Shown here: in pieces, positions 52,386 through 63,141 of the stretch
How the letters are laid out: every line of letters begins with the position of its first letter
Numbering within the stretch: position 1 is the first letter of the stretch
Assembly: GCA_017506865.1 (NCBI GenBank)
Contig: JAFCMP010000334.1
Span: 62,001-126,000 of the forward strand
DNA from: Tribonema minus
Taxonomy: Eukaryota; Sar; Xanthophyceae; Tribonematales; Tribonemataceae
Reading direction: 5' to 3'
DNA: 64,000 nt
The notes under the pieces: generated by a model
Database searches by the model: none
The model's input: the letters and a program-made list of their open reading frames with translations, nothing else
What the model was told of the DNA's origin: nothing
Position numbers and translations under genes: made by a program

Positions 52386-55300
52386 TTACTTGTGGGTGTT
52401 GAGGCACAGCCAGACCGCGCTGTTGCACTTGAAGCCGGAGCCAAAGGCGACCTGCGCACGCGGCCGGATGACGACGAGGTTGAGCGTCAAGTTGAAGTTA
52501 TGACAGATGTTGATAGTTGTGTGACTGGCATTCCACAACAGAACAACGCAAAATGTGCTGTCCACAGGCAGCGCCGCATCACCGCAGTGCTGGAAAAGCG
52601 CCGCTTGCAGTGATGCGCAGTGAAATTTGAAAGGTGAGGTTTCACAGGGAGGAGGCGACACACCACAATAGATGACGTGAACAGCTGGTGATCTGCGTGT
52701 CGGGGCGCCTCCAGTCATGACATGCGGCACGCTGACTGTCAATGACGGCGCGTCACTTCAACTGATGAAGTTGAAGTTAAACTGACGAGATGTAAGAATG
52801 GTGTGCGCGTCAGACATGGCAACCGCCTCACGCGCCAGCAGGACGCTGGCCGCGCTTGACGTCCTGATTGTGCAGGATGAAGTAACACCTTATCACGTAA
52901 CCTCAATATCAACTTTAGACAGTGCGTACCTGCAGGATGCGCTGGCCGCGCTTGAGGTCCTGGTTGTGCAGGATGAAGTCCATCTCGTACCAGATGGACG
53001 ACGACGACGTGTTGCCGTAGCGGCTCAGCGCCTCGCGCGACGGGAGCGTCTGCTTCTGGCTCAACTTCAACGTCTTCTCGATCCTGCAGAGGGGGGGGCG
53101 GGGGGCACGACAGATACCGCGTGAGCTGCCTCCGAACATGCGGGCACAGGTTTGAAGATGCAGGTTCGATAAGGCAAACAGGCGTTCACTTGAGCGTACG
53201 TGGACGCACCATGCGTCGCGGTGGACACCCTTTGCACGCTGCGAAGTTTGGCAGCAGCGAGCGGCACTCGTCAAAACGCAGGAAGCGGAAGGGGTAATGG
53301 ACCGTCAACTTTCCCAGCCTCTAGTCAGTGCCGCCTTTTCCCCTGAGTTGGCAGAGGAGTTGCCTTGACAGGACGACAACGCGTCGATTCAGCCATTGGA
53401 TGCCCCACCAATGAGGGTGACTCACCCATCAATGACGCCCCTGCATGTACGCAGAAGTGGTCGATGCCGCGATTGAAGTCGGATTTGTAGGTACGACTCC
53501 TTCAATTGAGGTTGACTCACCAATCGATGACGCCCCTGCCGCCCGCGTGTGTGCAGAAGTGGTCAATGCCGCGCTTATACAGGAATACAACAGACACATT
53601 TGAATTACGCAGAGTGGTAAATGCCGCGCTCATACGTGAACACAACAGACACATTTGAACAACGAGTTTGACTACTTGAACAATTGAAGTTGACTCACCC
53701 ATCAATGACGCCCCTCCCCCCCGCGTGTATGCAGAAGTGGTCGATGCCGCGCTTGAAGTCGGGTATGTAGGTGCGCGGGCGCGGCACCTTGGCCGCGAGC
53801 GCGGGATTGCGCTTCTCCAGCACGCGCGTGAGCCGGCGGCACAGGTACTTTGCTGCGTAAGACTGTAAACACAATCGTGAGAGATAAACACAAGGTAGCA
53901 GCATTGAGATGGTGCGTGGGAGAAGATAAGAGGTACCAACATTGGAAGTAAGGGAGCGCTAAGCATGGGGTGCGCTTCTCCAGCACGCACGTGAGCCGGC
54001 GGCACAGGTACTTTGCCGCGTATGACTGCGAACACAATGGTCCGTAAGAGAATATGAGAGGTAGCAGCGTTGAGATGGTGCGTGAGCGAAGTAAAGAGGA
54101 GGCAGCATTGAGACTGAAGGAGCGCTGATGAGAGAAGGGAAACCAATTGTGAGACAGGAGAAACGTAAAAGAGACAAAACACGAATTGATGGACCTTGAT
54201 TGGTGGACTCCTGTGCAGATGATCACGATGGTCCAATACGCTGGTGAAGTGGTTGCAGTCCAGTGGGTCTCAGTCTTAGGGTTAGGGTTAGGTTAGCCTA
54301 ACCCTAACAGTCACAACAGACCTAGGCTGCGGAGACCTGGGGGTCCACACACGGACCCCGTGCCTGGAGGTATGCACTTCGAAGTAGAAGTATGATTATA
54401 TGCGGCCCCTCTCACTCAGCGCCCGCAAAGACACCTGGGCTTTCTTCTACACAGAGGACCGACACAGGTGCTGCGCAATGTGATTGTTGCTACATGAAGA
54501 CTTCAAGAACAATAGATGCGGTTGCCTGCAGAAGGGGTGTGCTCACCTTGATGGTAGGTATCTGTTCCGACAGCGGCAGAACGTGCGGCCCCAGCGCCGT
54601 GAAGTTGTCCTGCATGGCCTTCCCCGCAACTTCAACAATCTGCAGCACAGGCCAGAGGAACAATGGCATGGAGACTGAGAAAGACGTGCTTCGCTGTGCA
54701 TCAGCGCAATACATGTCAGTGCTCAGCACTTGTGTGGAAGTAGTATGTTGCTCCGCACTTGTCCTCAAGTACTCAACAACACTTGGTATGCCTGTTGCCG
54801 AAGCAAACCAGTCAATTCTGCGTGCAAGTAATATCCTAAAGACATTAGGGCTGTGGTCAAGCTGAGCATCGCCATCGCCTGCTCGCTCGCCCCATCTCAA
54901 CCTCGCGCTTGGAGACACACTCTACGTACTTTGCATGATGAGGAGCGCAACGCATGTTGTGCTCAGCACTTACACAGAAGTAGTGTTTGCTCAGTTGCAA
55001 ATCTTGACAACACTTGATAGGCCTATTCCCCAAGCAAAATAAACAATCCCGCATAGAGGTACTTATTCTAGAAACCTACTACTAGGGCTATGGTCAAGAG
55101 GAGCATCACCATCACCTGCTTGCTGAACCCCCCCAACCAAGCTCCTTCCCGCCCTCAAGATTGCACTCTATATGACTGTTACACATGTGTACATTGCAAA
55201 GTCAGATGGAGCATCGACACACCACCTCCTTGACCTCCTCTATGCATATATATACTTCGAAGTAACATACTGAACACCCATGCCTCGAACGCTAAAAAGC

Positions 55301-58300
55301 GTGCACACAGAAGTCTTTTGCCTACTGTGGTTATGGTGGCACTGATTGACTCGTGGCCAATGACTGCAGGAGCGGCGACCACGGTTATTGGTGGAAGGCA
55401 CTTGCGGCTGACCATCCCTTGTCACCTAGAGCTCTACGATCTATTGATTCGTTTTTCATACATGTACACATTGAGCGATAGGTGCTAGGTCAGCGGAGCG
55501 TCACCATTACCTGCTTGCTGAGCCGTACCCCCCTGTGCCCCAGGTCGTCCTCGCACTCAAAGACGCACTCGTAGGCATCCAGCCCCTCGCCCTGCGTCCT
55601 GATGGTGGTGAGCAACTTGAACTTGGCGCGCATGGCGTCCTGCCACTTGTTGCTGCGCGTGAGTGACGGCGCAAGGTGCAGCAGCTTCTCGTGAGGATTC
55701 CATGTGACAACTCCAAGTCTAGATACACTTGAACGGCGCACAGTGCAGCAGCTTCTTGTATAAGGATTTCATGTGACAACTTCAAGTCTAAATGAGACTT
55801 GAACTTGGCACGCATGGCGTCCTGCCCACTTGTTGCTGTGAGGGATGGCAAACGGTGCAGCAGCTATCTCGTGAGGATTTGGTGCGACAATTTCAGCTCT
55901 GAAAAATAAGCTGATGCTCACTCAGAGTTTTGAAAAACATCAAGTCTGACCTCAACTCTCTGCGTCACCCTTTGTGCCAGCTCTGACTCTGAATCAGGCA
56001 GCTGACTTCAACTGTGAACAAGAACTTGGCACGCATGGCGTCCTGCCACTTGTTGCTGTGCGCGAGTGACGGCGCACAGTGCAGCGGGTGCTCGTGAGGA
56101 TTTGATGCGATAACTTCAAGTTTCAATGAGACTTGAACTTGTTGGCGCGCACGGCGTCCTGCCACTTGTTGCTGCGTGTGACTGACGGCGCATGGTGCAG
56201 CAGCTGGTCGGCGAGGATTCGATATGACAACCTCAACTATGAACAAGTCGGTACTCACACAAAAGCTCGAGTCAAAACATCAAGTCGACCTTAACTTCCA
56301 GAGTCACAAGCCAGCTCCAGCTCTGAAACTAGTCAACTTGCAACGCTGAACGTTCATCCATTCGTTGCTGCATGTGACGGCGCATGGTGCAGCAGCTGCT
56401 TGTCAGGATTTGATGCAGCAACTTCAACTCTGAAGAGTGGGCGCCACTGCAACAGTGCAGCAGTTCAACACTCACCTGAGCACAATGGCCGCGCCGCCGC
56501 AGCGGAACAGCGTGTTCTGCAGCAGCATGGAGCGGTCGTTGCCGTGGTACAGGTTCTGCGTGAGGTTCTCCGTGGAGACCACCAGCGCGATGCTGTTGGG
56601 GCGCGCCATGAGAAGATCGCGAGCCAGGTCCTGGTGAAGCATGAAAGCAGGGGGGGGGGGGGGGTCATCATGGGGGGTGGGTCCATCAAGATGCACTGGG
56701 TCTGGATTGTCACTGTGCTCAACTTGTACTGTTGATTTTTCAGTTCAGCACAGATCAGTCGGGGCACGCCATGAGAAGATTGCATGCCAGGTCCTGGTAA
56801 GGCAAAAGGGGGGGGGAGTGTTATCAAGATGTACTGGGTCTGAGTTGTCAGTGTACTCCGCGTGACAGTTGATGTGAAGGTCAGCAGTGATCAGTCTGGG
56901 GCGCACTCTGACAGTATCCCTTCTCAGGTCCTGGCGGCAAGCATACGAAGCAGGGCACACTCGAACTGAACTGTGTGTGAACTCAATCTGAACAGTCCAT
57001 GCACGCAATCTGGGATGCTTGATACGCAGAACAGCAGCTTTGCATGGGCTTGTCCGCGTGAGCCTCTGGCACAGTGGTGAGTTCTCAGATGCACAGTTGA
57101 AGTTGAAGTTACACTTGAACTCACCACCGCGATGATGCCCGCGCTGCAGCCCATGCCCGCCAGGTTGAACGAGCGCACGTCGCTGCGCAGGCCAAACTTG
57201 TGGATGATCATGGAGCACAGGGACGGCGTCGGGCTGAACAGACTGTTGAAGTTGAACAGGAGAGGAAGGCAAGTCAGCACTTGAAGTCAGCACGCGAACC
57301 GGCTGAGATCAAATGTGGCAGGAGTGCCGTGGCTCGTTGTGCAGTTTGTGCTTTGGTCAGGGCGGAGCACGACGATAGGCCAACCTGGTTGATATTTACA
57401 TATGAAGCACAACCGAGGGCGTCTGGCTGAATAAGACTGTTGAGGGTGTCACGGGCAGCAATGGGTGCACAGTGAGCATGTTGAGCTCGAACCTTCAGTG
57501 AGGGGAAGTTTGGCGACAAAAAAGGTTGTTGCCCAATACATAGGTGGAGCCATCATGCATGGGGCTGAGGAGCCAGCAACGGTGCAACCGAATCAAACAA
57601 AGTTGAACAAAACTGGGGAAGCAATTGCGTGTTGCCTCTTGCCTGCAGCTGACAACCCGGCCGAGCCATCGGTGGCTACAACAAATCCGAGCAAAGTCGA
57701 ATGAAACAAAACCTTACATGCGTGCTGTCCCTTGCCTGCAGCTCACCACAGGATGTCAGTGTCCCCTGATGCTGGTGCATGCGTTACGAACTTCAGTAGA
57801 GCCGAGTTACAGGTACTTCTATACCACATGAGGAGCTTCAAAACTTCAAGTGCATGCCATCTTTTGCCTGCAGTTCACCACCAGTTTGTCATCACGGGTC
57901 AAGTGCATTTCACCAGCCACAACGAGCAAGTGTGCTGCAACAATGCCAAATGAGCGCTCAAAACTTCAAGTGTGAGCCGTCGCTTGCCTGCAGTTGACGA
58001 CCAGTATGTCAATGTCCCTGGGGTCTGTGTGCGTCTTGGCCAGCGCCTTGGCGACTATGTCGTACATTACCGCCTCCGCCTCCGCACGGGCCCCATCCAC
58101 AGATCTGTGAGACGACATTGAGCAATGTACTTCAGCATGATAAAGCATGACAAGTGGCTCTGGCTGGTTTGCATGCCCTCACCGTAACCTAGCCCTGAGA
58201 AATGGGCAGAGGACAGCGCAGTTCAGCAGCGTGACGCTTCACAAGTGGCTCTTGCTGGGCCATGCACATGAATTGGCCAACAACGCTCAACATCCATATC

Positions 58301-61300
58301 ATACCATACGTACGTACCTGTTGGAGGCGGGGGGGCTGTCCTGCAGGCAGCGCGTGAATAGAGGGGGCCCGCACGCCATACATACAGCGCTCACCACACA
58401 CATCATACCATACCTACGAACCTGTCTGAGGGGGGTGAGCTCTCCTGGAGGCAGCGCGTAATGGAGGGGGGCCACGCCGTGGACTGAGCCGTGCCACAAC
58501 TGGCCACAACGCTCAACAACAATAAACTGTACCATACCTACGTACCTGTCAGAGGGCGAAAACATATGCCATCAAACCAAGCCATGCCAGATTTACCCAC
58601 AACGCTCAACACAAAACCATACCATACCTGCGCACGTACCTGTCAGAGGGGGGCGAGCTCTCCTGGAGGCAGCGCGTGATGGAGGGGGGCCAGGCCGTAG
58701 ACTGAGACGTGCCCGAGTTCGCCAGGATCCGCGCCATGAACTCAATGCTGTCGTGCGTGAAGCACTTCTGCCGCCGCATGATCTGCGCGAGAGCGCGACA
58801 ATCAGGGGGGGGGGGGGGGGGGCTGTGCTGAGCGCTGTGATAGCAGCAATTTTTGGCGACAACGGGGGGTGCTTCAGGACTGGCGAGTCGGCCGAGCCGC
58901 CCCATCTATCGGTGCCCACGAGCAAAGCGGTGCTCGCACGCTGATGACCCCCCCCCCTAGCCACAGCAGCGCCGGCGTCGACAGCAACGGCAGTCCCTCG
59001 CGCGTCGCAGCAGCGCTCTTCGTCGGAGCACTGAGCACGACACTGCACAGCTCAGCGCCGCATAGGGGGGGGGGGTTAGAGGCAGGGTTAGAGGCAAAAA
59101 TCGTGCACGTGCGTCCCACTCAGTCGCCTCTGGCGCGAGCATCTACTGGGCGCCCAAGTGGCCCGCCTCAATGAGCTACGTAAGTGTGGCGTGCTACTCG
59201 CAGGCGGCTCAAACACTCCCAACTAGCAGGTACAGCATGCTTATACTTCAACATGTATGTATAGCATCAAGCAACTAACATCAATGAGCTGATTGTGCGT
59301 GACCGCATAGCTCCACAAAGATGAAGTACCATACTACTACTTCAAGTGCAAACATGTATACCACCTACTTGTGCCATATAGGTACCAAAGCAACTAACCT
59401 CAATCAGCTGCTGGTGCGCGTGACCTTCCAGCTCGACGCTGATGAAGGTGCCATACTTCTACTTCAAGAGCATACTCATATACCACCTACACCAACTTAC
59501 ATGCATTTACCTCAGTGAGCTGCTTGTGCGTGACCTGCCAGTTCTGCGCTGATGAAGCACCATACTACTACTTCAAGTGCATACACGTATATACCTAGAC
59601 TACACCCATTGGTACTTCGAAATATGTACTAACCTCAATGAGCTGCTCATGCGTGACCTTCCAGCTAGCGGGCGGCTCAAACTGGGCAAGCCACACCTAC
59701 TAATAATCATAATGAAAACGATTCAAAAGATCGTAGAGATCCTCAGTATCATACATTTGAATCTGTACATATGTACTGACCTCGATGAGCTGCTCGTGCG
59801 TGACCTTCCAACTAGCAGGCGGCTCAAACACGGCAAACTACACCTATTAATATCCATCATCATATCTCTATTTAAATAGAAATACTTCTATGTAAACAAG
59901 TACTTGCCTCAATGAGCTGCTCATGCGTGACCTTCCAGCTAGCGGGCGGCTCAAACACGGCAAAGTCCAGCAGGTACACTGGCGTGCGCCTGTGCCCCAG
60001 CCACCAGAGCGCTGCCACCACCAGCGCCGTTGCGCGCCACCCCAGGCCCACCGCAACCGCCGGCGACGTCGACAGCGCGCTGCGGTAGCCATCATATGCC
60101 ACCTGAAACGACACCACATAGAAGTAGTATAATTGTTGATTGGAACTTTTCTTTGTTTGATCATAATGGCAATATGGCGAATATGTGCTGGATTCATTGA
60201 TGTGATGTGTTGAGAAATGCTGCCACCACCAGCGCCGCCCACCGCCACCGCCGGCGATGTCAACAGTGCGCTGCAGTAGCTATCGTACGCGACCTGAACT
60301 TACACCACACAAAAAATGTGCTGAAGTTGTGCGTTTGCTGCTTTGAGAAATGCTGCCGCTATTGCTCAGTCATGTGCACAGATTGAGCACTGCCACCGCA
60401 GGCAACGTCGACAGCGTGCTGCGGTTGCCGTCATGCGCCACCTAAATCGACACCAGAAAAATACGTGCTGAATTCATAAATGAGTTTGCTGTGTTGAGAA
60501 ATGCAGCGACGCAAGCACGTCATGTGCATGGGTTGAGCGGCGATATCGACAGCGCGCTGCGGTAGCCGTCATATGCCACCACTAGAAAACATATTGTTCA
60601 CTGGAATTTGTTCTGAATGGCAAGACAGTAATACATGTGCTGAGTTCATCAGTTTGCTGTGTTCAGAAATACTGCAGCTATTGCTCAGCACACAAGCATG
60701 TCATGTGCACAAGTTGAGCATTGCCACTGTCGGCGACGCAGACAGCGTGCTGTTCAATGCAACGCACTCTCTGCACCAGATTCGTCACCGCTGTGCCTCC
60801 GTTGCAAGCAAAGGCGGCTGTGTGCCGCGCTTCCCCAGTCATGAGCAACTTCAACTATGACGCGCCGGCGCACCAAGCGGCACCGCAGAATGCAGGGGCC
60901 ACCTCCTTGCGGCAGTGCTCCACGAATGAATATATGCACAGCGCTCAGCAGCAGCGCTTCAATGTATGGGTATGTATGTATTGTTCGCGGCAGCGCTCAA
61001 CAGTCGGCAGCGCGCTGCACTCCGGCGCTGCAACTGTCATGGTGACAAGGATTTTTCAGCAAATTATCAACTGAGGCATCAGACACTGCGAGTGTTTAGT
61101 TAGGTAACGATGTATTGTAGAGCTGTCTGTTCAGATCTACTCAGGACCCCTGCAACTGCCATCACGATTGTGCCAGTCCAATGGCGACAAGCACCACACA
61201 GATGTTGCACAATCTGGCCAACAAAGTGCGAAAAAGTCCACAAAGACCACCGCGCAGCTGCTAGTGGCATCCGGAAGCCTATGAACTTCAGACGAATAAG

Positions 61301-63005
61301 TTACGTATATTCAATGCATGTGCTACTGCGGACAATGAAATCGACACCGCCAAGTACTTCTGATGATGGTGCACTTTGTTGTCTTTCCCCCCTTGCCCCG
61401 TGGCATAGAAGCCACTTCCGCTGCCTCGGCTGCACCTGAACTGCAGCATCTGCACTATAGGCCCAGTTCCGCAGAACGCTACAATACTCAAATTCTGACT
61501 CACCGCCAGGGAGGCCCTGTTGGCCACCGCTTCCTGCAGCATCTGCTCGCGAGGCCCACTTCACTGATTGCTGAAACCACTCAGACTGCGACTCACCATC
61601 AGGGAGTCCCTGTTGGCCACCGCCTCCAGCAGCATCTGCACTCTAGGCTCACTTGAGCACAACACTACACTCAGACTTTGACTCACCGCAAGAGAGTCCC
61701 AGTTCGCCACCGCCTCCTGCGCCACCTGCGCCACCAGCACGCCCACCGCCGCCAGCAGCAGGTAGGGTAGGTATGTAGCGCTGACAGTCCACCAATTCAC
61801 CAGCCGTATCATGCGCGACTTGCGCACATGGTACACCTGCAAGCAGACGAAGCCGCGGCACAATGAGCTATGCATGTATTATGTATTATGTTTGCATGTT
61901 TGTGTGCATGTTTGTAACAGTATGTATGTACAACAAGTCATACACGGAGCCGCGGCGCGAGGAGTATGTAGGCATGTACGTATGTAGGTACGTTTGTATG
62001 TATGTTACAGTATTTCTGTCCAACAAGTGACACACCTGCGCGCCGACAAAGCTGTGGCGCACTGAGGTATTCATGTACATGACTATAACAGCATCAATGT
62101 GCACACAATCAAGCGACAGGGTTGCGCGTGGGGGCGGGAGTCTATTGGTGGTGACGCTCAGAGTGGTAGGCGGGCTGGCCAGTGAAGTACACCGCACTTT
62201 GAATCAATACATGTGTACTTCAACAGTACAGACCGTGGGCGCGACAGTGAGTCGTCAGAAGCCTTGCCAGGTATGGCCTGTGCCGCAGATGTTTTGGCGG
62301 TCACATTGCGTCAAACGATGTTTACCACAGCATGGTCGTGGTCGTGCTGCATCAGCGGCGTTGACCGGAGCAGTGCGCTGGAATTAGGGCTACGATTCGT
62401 GGCAAAGCTGATTCATGGCAGTTACTGTTGCATGGCAGCTACTACACGTGTATTGCGGCACGCCGCAAAGAGGAACAGCATGCGAGCTTTCTGAGACAGT
62501 TAAAACACTGTGCACTCACAATTTCCTACACCGTGCATGTGCTGCACGGCTCTGAGAGAGCTTCAATGTGCTCACTTGTGATGGCAGCTACAGATGTACG
62601 TTCGTGACAGCCCCCTGCTCCAGCACCACGCTTCTGTTTAATTGTCAGACGGCATGCTGTATTGGTGAGGCGCAGTTGTGATTTGCACAGTTCAGCCTGC
62701 AGTTAGCGACGAAAATCGACCCTTGTTATTTTGGGGGACTCGGTGCGTGCGACACAGCTTGTTGTACTGAAGACTTGCCCGTCAACAGTATTATGTACAA
62801 CTAATGATGCGTGTATGACGACTAAAGATAGCACAGTGGCAATTGTACCCATGTCTAACGAGCAAGAGCGTGTGCGGTGAACTGCACAAGTGCTGCAGGC
62901 TACTGATCGTGAGCATTTGACAGCATGGGCAGGGTGATCTGACATCGCAGCACGGAGCATTTGACAGCATGGGCAGGGTGATCTGACATCGCAGCACGGG
63001 AGACT

Positions 63006-63037
<32 letters not shown>

Positions 63038-63141
63038 GCAAGCTCGTCGCTTGCCTTGGGGTCATTGTCCACTCCCGACAAGTCCGTCATCGACACATCG
63101 TTGCGCCTCATACGCGGCGCCCCGTTCTCCCTTTCCCCCAT
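52386..63141 (-). CDS. KCS: 3-ketoacyl-CoA synthase (plant-type fatty acid elongase, FAE1/KCS family), complete
   Basis: Twelve exons in transcription order: 63055-63141 (ATG 63141), 61687-61836, 59908-60102, 58640-58782, 57988-58104, 57125-57242, 56476-56630, 55511-55652, 54547-54639, 53699-53862, 52930-53083, 52386-52451 (TAA). All join in frame to 527 aa; plant KCS are about 490-530. Two hydrophobic segments (residues about 51-70 and 95-118) should anchor it in the ER. Then [44 protein letters not shown] (catalytic Cys about 263), [48 protein letters not shown] (His about 446), [13 protein letters not shown] (Asn about 479) and [13 protein letters not shown]. The His-to-Asn spacing of 33 equals that of FAE1 (H391, N424). 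It condenses malonyl-CoA with long acyl-CoA, the first step of very-long-chain fatty acid elongation. Introns 1, 3 and 5 have GC donors. Confidence 0.97.
52825..54050 (-). repeat. Exon-edge echoes around KCS exons 52930-53083 and 53699-53862
   Basis: 52828-52882 copies the donor end of exon 52930-53083. At 53415-53480, 53505-53580 and 53610-53700 the donor end of exon 53699-53862 (plus strand ACTCACCCATCAATGACGCC, GTGGTCGATGCCGCG) is repeated, so the catalytic-His region is copied three times. At 53960-54030 the acceptor end (GTGAGCCGGCGGCACAGGTA) is repeated. Confidence 0.92.
54845..55135 (-). repeat. Exon-edge echoes (donor side) after KCS exon 55511-55652
   Basis: The plus-strand text AGCATCACCATCACCTGCTTGCTGAACC at 55095-55125 and a weaker version at 54855-54890 copy the donor border at 55500-55525. 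They are about 240-400 bp apart; a dispersed repeat (55296-55465) lies between the true border and the first copy. Confidence 0.78.
55735..56410 (-). repeat. Exon-edge echo array (acceptor side), four to five units, before KCS exon 55511-55652
   Basis: The block CATGGCGTCCTGCCACTTGT then TGCTG-x-GTGACGGCGCA-x-GTGCAGCAGC and TCGTGAGGATT recurs at about 55812, 56030 and 56150, with a shorter copy at 56365. Each has about 35 bases of exon, the CTG (CAG) acceptor, and about 60 bases of intron. Units are joined by ACTTCAAGT-type text. Confidence 0.93.
56755..56950 (-). repeat. Exon-edge echoes (acceptor side) before KCS exon 56476-56630
   Basis: CGCCATGAGAAGAT followed by GCCAGGTCCTGGT at 56765-56800 copies the exon start at 56605-56635. 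56905-56940 has a weaker copy ending TCTCAGGTCCTGG. The nearby GTACTGGGTCTG-x-TTGTCA intron text is doubled too. Confidence 0.85.
57625..57965 (-). repeat. Exon-edge echo array around a GC donor after KCS exon 57988-58104
   Basis: The true border reads (plus strand) CGCTTGCCTGCAGTTGACGA. Copies lie at 57640, 57730 and 57860 (CTTTTGCCTGCAGTTCACCA). In all copies the donor equivalent is GC, not GT, so the unusual donor predates or travelled with the duplication. Period about 90-130 bp. Confidence 0.88.
58300..58565 (-). repeat. Exon-edge echo array (donor side) after KCS exon 58640-58782
   Basis: The border ACGTACCTGTCAGAGGGGGG plus AGCTCTCCTGGAGGCAGCGC recurs at 58313, 58418 and 58543. Spacing about 100-125 bp. 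The 58418 copy keeps about 70 bases of exon; the 58313 copy keeps the donor. Confidence 0.92.
59160..60760 (-). repeat. Exon-edge echo arrays on both sides of KCS exon 59908-60102
   Basis: Donor side: CTCAATGAGCTGCTCATGCG with TGACCTTCCAGCTAGCGGGC recurs at 59637, 59778, 59510, 59398 and 59280, period 112-141 bp, similarity falling with distance. Acceptor side: GACAGCGCGCTGCGGTAGCC with the ATATGCCACC border recurs at 60260, 60405, 60545 and 60735. This exon therefore has about nine echoes. Confidence 0.94.
61410..61675 (-). repeat. Exon-edge echoes (donor side) after KCS exon 61687-61836
   Basis: CTGACTCACCGCCAGGGAGG then CCACCGC and GCAGCATCTGC at 61495-61555, and a second copy at 61588-61645, repeat the donor border at 61678-61740; a remnant lies near 61430. 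The donor GT is kept in both main copies. Confidence 0.9.

Noticed and set aside
62703-63065. A 120-codon minus-strand frame beginning in a CAG repeat
   Set aside because: It starts inside KCS exon 1 in another frame and runs through the CAG run and a duplicated intron segment (GCATTTGACAGCATGGGCAG twice, 62913 and 62958); non-coding.
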